Source: Caballeronia terrestris (GTDB lineage Bacteria; Pseudomonadota; Gammaproteobacteria; Burkholderiales; Burkholderiaceae). Taken from it: a stretch of 48,396 nt of DNA. Where the stretch lies: the NCBI RefSeq assembly GCF_001544515.1, contig NZ_FCOL02000042.1, forward strand, positions 1 to 48,396, in the 5' to 3' direction. Each line of letters opens with the position of its first letter. Position 1 is the first letter of the stretch. The notes beneath the pieces are model-generated. The model worked only from the letters and a program-made list of their open reading frames with translations. It searched no databases and was not told where the DNA came from. Below are positions 32,562 through 40,221 of the stretch, piece by piece. Both the position numbers and the translations under genes were made by a program.

Positions 32562-33374
32562 CTAGGCCGCCGAGCGACGCACGACCGGCGTTTCCGGCGT
32601 CGGATAGCCCGCCTGCGTGAAGGTCTCGACGATCGCGCGATTCGTGTCGAAGTAGACCTGCCAGTAGTCTTTCGTGCTCGTGTACGGACGCACGCACAAG
32701 AGCGGTCCTTCCGGCGTGAACGAGAGGATCTCGACATCGGGCGCGGGCGTCTCGGCGACGTTCGGAATCGCCGCAACGGCCACCTTCAGGCGCGCGATCG
32801 CATCGAGCGGATCGACGCCGTTCGCGATCTTCGCCGTCAGTTCGACGCGCCGGGTCGGCAACAGGCTGTAGTTCCAGATCGTGTCGGAGAAAATCTTGTT
32901 GTTGCCGACAATGGTCGCGACGTTGTCGGGCGTCGTGATCATCGTGCCGAAGAGGCCGAGTTCCATGACGGTGCCGGTCACGCCGCCCGCCGTCACGAAG
33001 TCACCGACCTTGAACGGCCGCAGCACCTGCATGAAGATGCCCGCCGCGAAATGCGCAAGCAGTCCGCCCCACGCGACGCCAATCGCAAGACCGAGACCGG
33101 CGAGCAGCGCGGCGAACGAGGTGGTCTGAACGCCGAAGATCTGCAGGATTGCGAGAATCAGGAAGAGGTTCAGCAGCGCGCCGAGGATCGAGCCGAGATA
33201 GTGCGCGAGCGTCGGGTCGACGCGTCCGTTCTTCGCGAGAACCTTGCGCATCCCGGTGATCACAAGGCCGATCAGCCAGCGCCCGACGATCCACAGTGCG
33301 ATTGCCGCGATCACGTTGATCGCGAAATCGACGCCACGGGTCATGATGAAAACGCGCACCGTTTCGATGTTCAT
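32562..33374 (-). CDS. small-conductance mechanosensitive channel (MscS family)
   Basis: A 270-residue MscS protein with three membrane segments. The pore-lining TM3 shows the Ala/Gly pattern LLAGLGLAIGVAWGGLLAHFAAGIF (about 88-112). Next come FKVGDFVTAGGVTGTVMELGLFGT and PNxxxxxN-like IVGNNKIFSDTIWNYS, the hallmark of the beta domain, and then the alpha-beta cytoplasmic cage. It releases solutes on hypo-osmotic shock. Length is near E. coli MscS (286). No long N-terminal regulatory domain. Likely leads a two-gene unit with the FmdB protein. Confidence 0.92.
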   Translation of the reverse strand: MNIETVRVFIMTRGVDFAINVIAAIALWIVGRWLIGLVITGMRKVLAKNGRVDPTLAHYLGSILGALLNLFLILAILQIFGVQTTSFAALLAGLGLAIGVAWGGLLAHFAAGIFMQVLRPFKVGDFVTAGGVTGTVMELGLFGTMITTPDNVATIVGNNKIFSDTIWNYSLLPTRRVELTAKIANGVDPLDAIARLKVAVAAIPNVAETPAPDVEILSFTPEGPLLCVRPYTSTKDYWQVYFDTNRAIVETFTQAGYPTPETPVVRRSAA

Positions 33375-33476
33375 ATTTTTCTCACCTTACGCGCTGACCG
33401 GAAAATACTTCCCCTGTGCCTCGTGAGTTATAGGCGACCGACTGCGCGACTGCAAGGCACGCGCATGGTGTCGTTT

Positions 33477-34007
33477 TCAGGTCCAGTCGGTGGCTGAATC
33501 CTGCAGGTCGGGAAGCGTCAATCCAGCGGAAGGCAACGGCAGCGCGGTCTTGTACCGCACCTGCTTGAGCGCGAAGCTGGAGCGAATATTCGACACGCCC
33601 GGGATCTTCGTCAGCCGGTCGAGAATGAAGCGTTCTAACGCCATCACGTCGGGCACGACCACGCGCAGCAAATAGTCGGCATCGCCCGTCATCAGGTAGC
33701 ACTCCATCACCTCGGGCCGCGCGCTGATCGCTTCCTCGAAGCGCAGCAGCGCGTCTTCGACCTGCTTTTCGAGGCTCACCTGGATGAACACGTTGATGCG
33801 CAAGCCGAGCACTTCGGGATTGAGCAGCGTGACGTGCTGCTTGAAAAGCCCTGCCTTTTCCAGCGCCCGCACACGGTTGAAGCAGGGCGTCGGCGAGAGA
33901 TTCACCGCGCTCGCCAGTTCCGCGTTCGTGATGCGCGCATTCTGCTGAAGCTGGTTGAGGATGCCGATATCGATGCGATCGAGCCGCTGCTTGGCCGAGG
34001 ACGTCAT
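33477..34007 (-). CDS. Lrp/AsnC-family transcriptional regulator
   Basis: A 176-residue regulator. The N-terminal helix-turn-helix (about 10-60) reads LDRIDIGILNQLQQNARITN followed by AELASAVNLSPTPCFNRVRALE. The C-terminal RAM/AsnC effector domain includes EVMECYLMTGDADYLLRVVVPD. Lrp relatives sense amino acids. It is divergent from a PDH-E1-like gene, with 140 bases between; this matches the mdeR-mdeB logic in Pseudomonas putida, where an Lrp-type regulator serves genes of methionine/2-oxobutyrate breakdown. An ATTC-CGT-GAAT repeat (34017-34027) in the gap is a candidate site. Confidence 0.92.
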   Translation of the reverse strand: MTSSAKQRLDRIDIGILNQLQQNARITNAELASAVNLSPTPCFNRVRALEKAGLFKQHVTLLNPEVLGLRINVFIQVSLEKQVEDALLRFEEAISARPEVMECYLMTGDADYLLRVVVPDVMALERFILDRLTKIPGVSNIRSSFALKQVRYKTALPLPSAGLTLPDLQDSATDWT

Positions 34008-34147
34008 AGTCTAAATATTCCGTGAATGGCGAAGGATGAAGAATAAATACACTATCGGCGGCGCGGAAGCCAGGCAAAAGAGACGCACATTCTGCGCGAG
34101 GATGGCTATCCTGTTTCGATCGCCTCGAACAAATGCGGAGTCGCGTC

Positions 34148-36850
34148 ATGACGGATTTAGCCAGCGGAACCACCCAGATCATTTCGATAGCCAAGGGACG
34201 CGAAGACAGCGATCCGCAAGAGACCGCCGAGTGGCTCGACGCGCTCGATGCAGTGGTGAAGCACGTCGGCATGGAGCGCGCGCAGTATCTGTTCGACCGG
34301 CTGTCGGATCATGCGCTGTCGGTCGGGGTGGAGTCGATGCGGGCGCGGATCACGCCTTATCGCAATACGATCGATGTCGCGCGGCAGCCGCCGTATCCCG
34401 GCAACCTCGACATCGAAGAGCGGCTCGCCGCCGTGCTGCGCTGGAACGCCCTTGCGATGGTCGTGCGTGCGAACCGCGCGTATGGCGAACTCGGCGGCCA
34501 TATCGCGAGTTATGCATCGGCGGCGGATCTTTTCGAGGTCGGGTTCAATCATTTCTTCCGCGCGGATGGCGACGACGGCCACGGCGGCGATCTCGTGTAC
34601 TTTCAGCCGCATTCGTCGCCGGGCGTCTATGCGCGCGCGTTCCTCGAAGGCTTTCTCGATGAGGCGCATCTGCGGCACTATCGCCGCGAAATAGCGGGGC
34701 CGGGGCTTTGTTCGTATCCGCATCCGTGGCTGATGCCCGACTTCTGGCAGTTCCCCACCGGCTCGATGGGCATTGGTCCGATCAACTCGATCTATCAAGC
34801 GCGCTTCATGCGCTATCTGCAGAATCGCGGCCTGCAAAAAACCGACGGACGCAAGGTGTGGGGCTTCTTCGGCGACGGTGAGATGGACGAGCCGGAATCG
34901 ATCGGCTCGCTGTCGCTCGCCGCGCGCGAACAGCTCGACAACCTCGTCTTCGTCATCAACTGCAATCTGCAACGGCTCGACGGTCCCGTGCGCAGCAACG
35001 GCCGCATCGTCGACGAACTCGAAGCGCAGTTCACCGGCGCGGGCTGGAACGTGATCAAGGTGCTGTGGGGTTCCGACTGGGACGCGCTTTTCGCAAGAGA
35101 TCGCACGGGCGCGTTGCTGCGCGCGTTCGCGCATACCGTCGACGGCCAGTTCCAGACGTTCTCGGCCAACGACGGCCGTTACAACCGCGAGCGTTTCTTC
35201 GGCCAGAACTCCGAGCTTGCCGCGCTCGCGGCGCACCTCTCCGACGAGGACATCGACCGCTTGCGGCGCGGCGGCCATGACGTGCGCAAGCTCCACGCGG
35301 CATACGCGGCGGCGCTCGCGCACAAAGGCCGGCCGACCGTGATCCTCGCGAAGACGATGAAGGGCTTTGGCATGGGCACGGGCGGGCAAGGCCGCATGAC
35401 GACGCATCAGCAGAAGAAGCTCGATTTCGACGACCTGAAGGCGTTCCGCGACCGCTTTCGCCTGCCGCTTTCCGATGCGGACGTCGAGCAATTGAAGTTC
35501 TACAAGCCCGCCGACGATAGCCCCGAAATGCAATATCTGCATGCGCGCCGCGCGGCGCTCGGCGGCTACTTGCCGCGCCGGCGCAAAGTGGCGTCGAAAG
35601 GGCTCATCGTCCCGCCGATGCAAAGCTGGGCGCAGTTCGCGATCGAATCGAACGGCAAGGAAATGTCCTCGACGATGGCGATCGTGCGCATGCTCGGCAG
35701 CCTCATGAAGGACGCGGCGCTCGGCGCCCGCATCGTGCCCGTGGTCGCGGACGAGGCGCGCACTTTCGGCATGGCAAACCTGTTCCGGCAAGTCGGCATT
35801 TATTCGCCGCTCGGGCAACTTTACGAGCCGGAGGACATGGGCTCGATGCTTTACTACCGCGAGGACACGCGCGGACAAATTCTCGAAGAAGGCATCTCGG
35901 AGGCGGGCGCGGTGTCGTCGTGGATCGCGGCGGCGACCTCCTACAGCGTGCACGACCTGCCGATGCTGCCGTTCTACATCTACTACTCGATGTTCGGCTT
36001 CCAGCGCATCGGCGACATCATCTGGGCCGCCGCCGACCAGCGGGCGCGCGGTTTCCTGATCGGCGCGACGGCGGGCAAGACGACGCTCGGCGGCGAGGGC
36101 CTGCAGCATCAGGACGGCAGCAGCCATCTCGTGGCATCGACGATTCCGAACTGCCGCGCCTACGATCCCGCGTTTGCGTACGAAGTCGCGGCGATCGTCG
36201 ATGAAGGCATGCGCGAAATGGTCGAGCGCCAGCACGACGTGTTCTATTACATGACCGCGATGAACGAGAACTACGCGCATCCGTCGGCACCGGGCGGTGC
36301 GTTGAGCGATGCGTTGCGTGCCGATATTCTCAAGGGCATGTACCGGCTTTCGTCGGACGAATGCGCGCAGGTGCAGTTGCTCGGCGCGGGCGCGATCCTC
36401 GGCGAAGTCATTGCCGCGCAAGCCATGCTCAAGGACGACTGGAACATCGACGCCGCCGTCTGGAGCGTGACGAGCTTCACCGAACTGCATCGCGATGGCG
36501 CGGCGGCAGAGCGCAACGCGCGGCTCGGCATCGAATCGGCCGATGCGTTCGTCACATCGTCGCTGGCGGAAGCGCGCGGCCCGGTGATCGCCGCAACCGA
36601 CTACGTGCGTGCCGTGCCCGAGCTGATCCGCGCTTACGTGCCGCGCCGCTACGTGACGCTCGGCACCGATGGCTTCGGCCGCAGCGACACGCGCCAGTCG
36701 TTGCGCGAGTTCTTCGAAGTCGATCGGGCATCGATCGTGATCGCCGCTTTGAAGGCGCTCGCGGACGATGGCGAGATCGAAGCCGCCACCGTCGCGCAGG
36801 CCCGCGAGCGCTATGGCAAGACGCACGACAACGCACCGTGGCAGCGTTGA
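34148..36850 (+). CDS. mdeB: homodimeric 2-oxoacid (pyruvate/2-oxobutyrate) dehydrogenase E1, MdeB/AceE-like
   Basis: A 900-residue thiamine-diphosphate E1 of the AceE type, slightly longer than E. coli AceE. The ThDP motif begins GDGEMDEPES (G242) and ends in VFVINCNLQRLDGPV. FNHFFRADG, SYPHPWLMPDFWQFPTGSMG and FYIYYSMFGFQRIGD are shared with PDH E1. It decarboxylates a 2-oxoacid and passes the acyl group to a lipoyl E2, but no E2 or E3 gene lies nearby, so it must borrow them. The divergent Lrp regulator and the non-pdh location favour an MdeB-like enzyme for 2-oxobutyrate over housekeeping AceE; the symbol is given on that basis. ATG 34148 has GGAG upstream. Confidence 0.82.
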   Translation: MTDLASGTTQIISIAKGREDSDPQETAEWLDALDAVVKHVGMERAQYLFDRLSDHALSVGVESMRARITPYRNTIDVARQPPYPGNLDIEERLAAVLRWNALAMVVRANRAYGELGGHIASYASAADLFEVGFNHFFRADGDDGHGGDLVYFQPHSSPGVYARAFLEGFLDEAHLRHYRREIAGPGLCSYPHPWLMPDFWQFPTGSMGIGPINSIYQARFMRYLQNRGLQKTDGRKVWGFFGDGEMDEPESIGSLSLAAREQLDNLVFVINCNLQRLDGPVRSNGRIVDELEAQFTGAGWNVIKVLWGSDWDALFARDRTGALLRAFAHTVDGQFQTFSANDGRYNRERFFGQNSELAALAAHLSDEDIDRLRRGGHDVRKLHAAYAAALAHKGRPTVILAKTMKGFGMGTGGQGRMTTHQQKKLDFDDLKAFRDRFRLPLSDADVEQLKFYKPADDSPEMQYLHARRAALGGYLPRRRKVASKGLIVPPMQSWAQFAIESNGKEMSSTMAIVRMLGSLMKDAALGARIVPVVADEARTFGMANLFRQVGIYSPLGQLYEPEDMGSMLYYREDTRGQILEEGISEAGAVSSWIAAATSYSVHDLPMLPFYIYYSMFGFQRIGDIIWAAADQRARGFLIGATAGKTTLGGEGLQHQDGSSHLVASTIPNCRAYDPAFAYEVAAIVDEGMREMVERQHDVFYYMTAMNENYAHPSAPGGALSDALRADILKGMYRLSSDECAQVQLLGAGAILGEVIAAQAMLKDDWNIDAAVWSVTSFTELHRDGAAAERNARLGIESADAFVTSSLAEARGPVIAATDYVRAVPELIRAYVPRRYVTLGTDGFGRSDTRQSLREFFEVDRASIVIAALKALADDGEIEAATVAQARERYGKTHDNAPWQR

Positions 36851-36865
36851 AACCGCTATGAATCT

Positions 36866-36898
36866 GCTAGGCTGCGACTCACCGAGTCCACGCCTAGC
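36866..36898 (+). promoter_or_regulatory. two-tier stem-loop in the bluB leader
   Basis: Outer stem GCTAGGC (36866-36872) with GCCTAGC (36892-36898), a 3x3 internal loop, then inner stem GACTC (36876-36880) with GAGTC (36884-36888) and loop ACC. It ends three bases before the bluB ATG, and no normal ribosome site is visible outside it. It is too short, and lacks the conserved core, for a cobalamin riboswitch. There is no T-run. Confidence 0.45.
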
Positions 36899-36901
36899 CC
36901 G

Positions 36902-37570
36902 ATGACCGATCAGCCTTTCAATCGCTTTTCCGATGCGGAGATCGCCGCTGTCTATCGTGCGATCCGCGAGCGGCGCGACATGCGTCATTTCACTGACGCG
37001 CCGGTCGCAGCCGAACAACTGGCGCGTCTGCTAAAGGCCGCGCATGACGCGCCGAGCGTCGGCTTCATGCAGCCGTGGCGTTTCGTGCGCGTGACGGATC
37101 GCGCGCTCCGTTTGGCGCTGCATGACATCGTCGAGACCGAACGACGCGCTACCGCGGAGGCGCTCAACGAACGCGCCGACGAATTCATGAAACTGAAAGT
37201 GCAGGGCATCCTCGATTGCGGCGAGGTGCTGGTCGCGGGCCTGATGGAGGATCGCGAGCGCCACCTGTTCGGGCGCCGGACGATGCCGGAGATGGACCTG
37301 GCCTCGGTGGCGTGCGCGATCCAGAACCTGTGGCTCGCGGCGCGCGCGGAAGGGCTCGGCGTGGGCTGGGTCTCGCTCTTCGACGTCGACGCCGTGCGGC
37401 GCCTGCTGCACATGCCCGCCGATGCGAAGCCAGTCGCGATTCTGTGCGTCGGGCACGTCGAGCGCTTCTACGATGAGCCGATGCTGCAGGCGCAAGGCTG
37501 GGCCAAACGCGTGCCGCAGGTGTTGTGCGTCGAAGAAAACCGCTGGCCGGCGGCGATTCAATTCAAATAA
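36902..37570 (+). CDS. bluB: 5,6-dimethylbenzimidazole synthase BluB
   Basis: A 222-residue flavin-destructase of the nitroreductase fold. It breaks down FMNH2 with oxygen to make 5,6-dimethylbenzimidazole, the lower ligand of vitamin B12. Typical segments: IRERRDMRHFTDAPV at the N-terminus, LLKAAHDAPSVGFMQPWRFV, and EMDLASVACAIQNLWLAARAEGLGVGWVS. It stands apart from any cob operon, 51 bases after the E1 gene. The start ATG 36902 gives MTDQPFNRFSDAE, and a stem-loop lies directly before it. Its end overlaps the convergent phosphoribosyltransferase by 8 bases. Confidence 0.93.
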   Translation: MTDQPFNRFSDAEIAAVYRAIRERRDMRHFTDAPVAAEQLARLLKAAHDAPSVGFMQPWRFVRVTDRALRLALHDIVETERRATAEALNERADEFMKLKVQGILDCGEVLVAGLMEDRERHLFGRRTMPEMDLASVACAIQNLWLAARAEGLGVGWVSLFDVDAVRRLLHMPADAKPVAILCVGHVERFYDEPMLQAQGWAKRVPQVLCVEENRWPAAIQFK

Positions 37571-38243
37571 CGCCTTTCCGCCGCCGACGCGCGTCCGAAT
37601 CCTCGCGCGCCTGCTTCAGCAAGCTGGACACTTCCTCGTCGCTCGTCTGCGAAAAGTCGACATAAAACTGCCCGACGCCGAAATAATTGCGCGGCCGCAT
37701 CACGCAGACGAATTCATCCACGACGCTTTCGATGCGCGCATCCGAATCCGCGGGCGCCACAGGCAGCGCGGCCACGATGCGCGCCGGCTTCCTGTCGCGC
37801 AGCGCCATCGCGGCGGCTTTCATCGTGGCGCCGGTCGCCATGCCGTCATCGACGACGATCGCGACGCGACCTTCCACATAGAGCGGCCCGCGCGTCCCGC
37901 GATACGCCGATTCGCGCCGCGCGAGTTCGTTGCGTTCGCGCGCGATCACGGCATCGAGCTCGGCTTGCGTTACGCCCGTGTAGCGCACGATGCTGTCGTC
38001 GAGATAGAACGCGCCACCCGAAGCGATTGCGCCCATCGCGAGCTCCGGCTGGATCGGCACGCCGAGCTTGCGCACGACGAGCACGTCGAGGTCGGCGTCG
38101 AGCGCGCGCGCCACTTCGAAGCCCACCGGCACGCCGCCGCGCGGCAGGCCGAGCACGAGCACGTCGTCGCGGCCGGCGTAGGCGCCTAGCAACGCGGCGA
38201 GCGCGCGGCCCGCGTCGATGCGATTGTCGAAGACCGTATCCAT
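37563..38243 (-). CDS. phosphoribosyltransferase-domain protein
   Basis: A 226-residue protein with a type-I phosphoribosyltransferase fold. The PRPP-binding loop reads VAIVVDDGMATGATM (about 125-139), preceded by LGLPRGGVPVGFEVARAL near the N-terminus. Proteins of this size and pattern are common stand-alone predicted PRTases and are not assigned to a purine or pyrimidine pathway; the substrate is unknown. ATG 38243 (MDTVFDNRIDAGRAL) is chosen over ATG 38306 because the extra 21 residues are not family-like, though no clear ribosome site precedes it. Its C-terminus is strongly basic. Divergent from the ammonium transporter. Confidence 0.82.
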   Translation of the reverse strand: MDTVFDNRIDAGRALAALLGAYAGRDDVLVLGLPRGGVPVGFEVARALDADLDVLVVRKLGVPIQPELAMGAIASGGAFYLDDSIVRYTGVTQAELDAVIARERNELARRESAYRGTRGPLYVEGRVAIVVDDGMATGATMKAAAMALRDRKPARIVAALPVAPADSDARIESVVDEFVCVMRPRNYFGVGQFYVDFSQTSDEEVSSLLKQAREDSDARRRRKGVI

Positions 38244-38310
38244 GCTTAGAAACTTAGTTCGCGTTAGACGGATTGCAAGGCTCCATCGCGGGGCATGAAG
38301 GCTCAAATAA

Positions 38311-38452
38311 GGTGCAGAGTCTTACGAAGATTTCGATCGAAGCACCATCGTCATGCACAGCGCAGAGCGTGGCTGCACCAATCCAAACCGCGGAAACGCC
38401 CGTTACGCACCGAAGAGGAGCGGCAAGCACCATCGTTGGTCCGGAACTTGCA
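38311..38452 (+). promoter_or_regulatory. sigma-54 promoter with NtrC-like boxes before amt
   Basis: TGGTCCG-GAAC-TTGCA (38437-38452) keeps the invariant GG and GC of a -24/-12 promoter, exactly 10 bases between them. Upstream are boxes resembling NtrC half-sites: GGTGCA (38311-38316), GCACCA (38342-38347), TGCACCA (38374-38380) and GCACCA (38427-38432). This predicts nitrogen-limited expression of the transporter. Transcription would start near 38463, leaving a leader of about 22 bases. Confidence 0.65.
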
Positions 38453-38484
38453 AACCAAGCCGCTTTTTTGCCAACAGACGAACC

Positions 38485-39687
38485 ATGCAGGCACTTCAAT
38501 CCGGTACCGACACGCTCTTTCTGCTTTTAGGCACCGCCATGGTGCTCGCGATGCACGCGGGCTTCGCGTTTCTCGAACTCGGCACGGTCCGCAAGGAAAA
38601 CCAGGTCAACGCGCTGGTCAAGATACTCGTCGATTTCGCGGTTTCGACGCTCGCGTACTTCTTCATCGGCTACAACATCGCATACGGCGTGCAGTTCATG
38701 CGCAGCGCCGACGTCCTCGCCGAACACAACGGCTACGCGCTCGTGCGCTTTTTCTTCCTCTTGACCTTCGCCGCCGCGATTCCCGCGATCGTCTCCGGCG
38801 GCATTGCCGAGCGCTCGAAGTTCAACCCGCAACTGTTCGCGACGTTCGTGATCGTCGGATTTCTCTATCCGCTGCTGGAAGGCGTCGCGTGGAACGAGCG
38901 GCTCGGCGTGCAAGCGTGGCTCAGAAGCGCATTCGATGCCCCGTTCCACGACTTTGCTGGCTCCGTCGTCGTACACGCGTTCGGCGGATGGATCGCGCTG
39001 CCCGCCGTGCTGCTGCTCGGCGCGCGCCACGGGCGCTATCACAAGGACGGACGCATCGCGGCGCATCCTCCGTCGAGTATTCCGTTTCTCGCGCTCGGCG
39101 CGTGGGTGCTTGCGGTGGGCTGGTTCGGCTTCAACGTGATGAGCGCGCAAACCGTCGACAAGATCAGTGGGCTCGTCGCCGTCAACTCGCTGATGGCGAT
39201 GGTCGGCGGCACGCTGACCGCGTGGTTCGCCGGACGCAACGATCCGGGCTTCACGTACAACGGACCGCTCGCGGGACTGGTCGCGGTCTGCGCGGGCTCG
39301 GACGTGATGCATCCGCTCGGCGCGCTGATCGTCGGCGGGGTGGCGGGGGTGCTCTTCGTGCAGATGTTCACCTGCGTGCAGAACCGCTGGCGCATCGACG
39401 ACGTGCTCGGCGTCTGGCCGTTGCACGGGCTGTGCGGCGCGTGGGGTGGCGTGGCTGTCGGCATCTTCGGGCTGAAATCGCTGGGCGGGATCGGCGGCGT
39501 GTCAGTGTGGTCGCAACTCATCGGCACGGCCGGGGCGATCGTGCTCGCGCTCGCGGGCGGCGCGTTGGTCTACGGCGCGATCAAGGCGACGGTGGGCCTT
39601 CGGCTCGATCGCGAGGACGAGTTCAACGGCGCCGATCTCGCGATCCATCAAGTTTCCTCGACACCAGAGCGCGAACTGGCCGGCTGA
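38485..39687 (+). CDS. amt: ammonium transporter (Amt family)
   Basis: A 400-residue Amt/Rh protein with about eleven membrane segments. The pore twin histidines are present: His164 in VVHAFGGWIALPA and His314 in LHGLCGAWGGVAVG. GTVRKENQVNALVKILVDF and SGGIAERSKFNPQLF match the Amt core. It takes up ammonium. ATG 38485 starts MQALQSGTDTLFLLLG without a signal peptide. No glnK/PII gene adjoins it, unlike the usual glnK-amtB operon. A near-consensus sigma-54 promoter lies 33 bases upstream of the ATG. The ribosome site is weak. Confidence 0.93.
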   Translation: MQALQSGTDTLFLLLGTAMVLAMHAGFAFLELGTVRKENQVNALVKILVDFAVSTLAYFFIGYNIAYGVQFMRSADVLAEHNGYALVRFFFLLTFAAAIPAIVSGGIAERSKFNPQLFATFVIVGFLYPLLEGVAWNERLGVQAWLRSAFDAPFHDFAGSVVVHAFGGWIALPAVLLLGARHGRYHKDGRIAAHPPSSIPFLALGAWVLAVGWFGFNVMSAQTVDKISGLVAVNSLMAMVGGTLTAWFAGRNDPGFTYNGPLAGLVAVCAGSDVMHPLGALIVGGVAGVLFVQMFTCVQNRWRIDDVLGVWPLHGLCGAWGGVAVGIFGLKSLGGIGGVSVWSQLIGTAGAIVLALAGGALVYGAIKATVGLRLDREDEFNGADLAIHQVSSTPERELAG

Positions 39688-39812
39688 CTTTTCAGTTGCC
39701 TCCGGGAATCTTTCAAAAAAGCGATCCAATCGCGCGCGGCACATCGCTTGCTGAAATGGTTGGCAGGAGCGGCGCCTTTTCGACAGTGGCCGCTCGAACC
39801 AACGGAGGAAAC

Positions 39813-40085
39813 ATGAGACAAGCAAACAAGGCGATACTCGCAGTGCTTCTGGCATTCGGCTGCGGCGCGGCGATGGCGCAGAACGGCGGCGGCAGCGCGG
39901 GCGGGCAGGGCGGCACGGGCGGCGGCAACGCGCACGGCGCCGCGACGGCGGGACCGACGGCCGGCGGCGACCCCGTATCAGGCGCGATGGCGACGAGCAA
40001 GCCGCACAAGATGCAAAAGAAAGCCGCTACCGATACGACCAACTTCCCCGGCGCCAACGCCAGCAGCGACACAAAGGGGCAGTAA
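39813..40085 (+). CDS. small glycine-rich exported protein
   Basis: A 90-residue protein with a clear signal peptide (about 1-22, ending AAMAQ) and a low-complexity mature part: GGGSAGGQGGTGGG, then a basic KPHKMQKKAAT patch and a polar tail. No domain is recognisable. Similar short periplasmic Gly-rich proteins of unknown function occur in Burkholderia. ATG 39813 has GGAGG 6 bases upstream, which supports a real gene. It lies 125 bases after amt and may be separate from it. Confidence 0.72.
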   Translation: MRQANKAILAVLLAFGCGAAMAQNGGGSAGGQGGTGGGNAHGAATAGPTAGGDPVSGAMATSKPHKMQKKAATDTTNFPGANASSDTKGQ

Positions 40086-40093
40086 ATCCGACG

Positions 40094-40117
40094 GCCTTGG
40101 CTACTCACGGCCAAGGC
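40094..40117 (+). terminator. hairpin after the glycine-rich gene
   Basis: An 8-bp stem GCCTTGGC-like (40094-40101 with 40110-40117), loop of 8 bases, 8 bases past the stop. Only CTTCTC follows, so it is a weak candidate. Confidence 0.45.
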
Positions 40118-40186
40118 TTCTCAAAGCCCGCATAAAAATCCCCTTCCTGCACACGCGAGTGTCCGATAAGGCAGCCCGCGCGCCGG

Positions 40187-40208
40187 TATGATATGGACTG
40201 ACCATATC
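40187..40208 (+). promoter_or_regulatory. TATGAT element with inverted repeat before the hybrid kinase
   Basis: TATGAT (40187-40192) resembles a -10 element. It overlaps the inverted repeat GATATGG-ACTGA-CCATATC (40190-40208), 14-32 bases before the TTG start. A regulator site on the promoter, or a hairpin at the 5' end of the message, is possible. Confidence 0.4.
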
Positions 40209-40221
40209 CGGGGGCCGACGC

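Noticed and set aside
36866..36898. Cobalamin or FMN riboswitch before bluB
   Set aside because: The structure is only 33 bases. Known cobalamin riboswitches need roughly 200 bases with a B12 box, and FMN switches need a six-stem core; neither is present.
34157..37018. A 953-codon open frame on the minus strand across the E1 gene
   Set aside because: It is a mirror of the strongly coding plus strand in high-GC DNA. Its translation is Arg/His/Ala-rich with no domain, while the plus strand gives a full E1.
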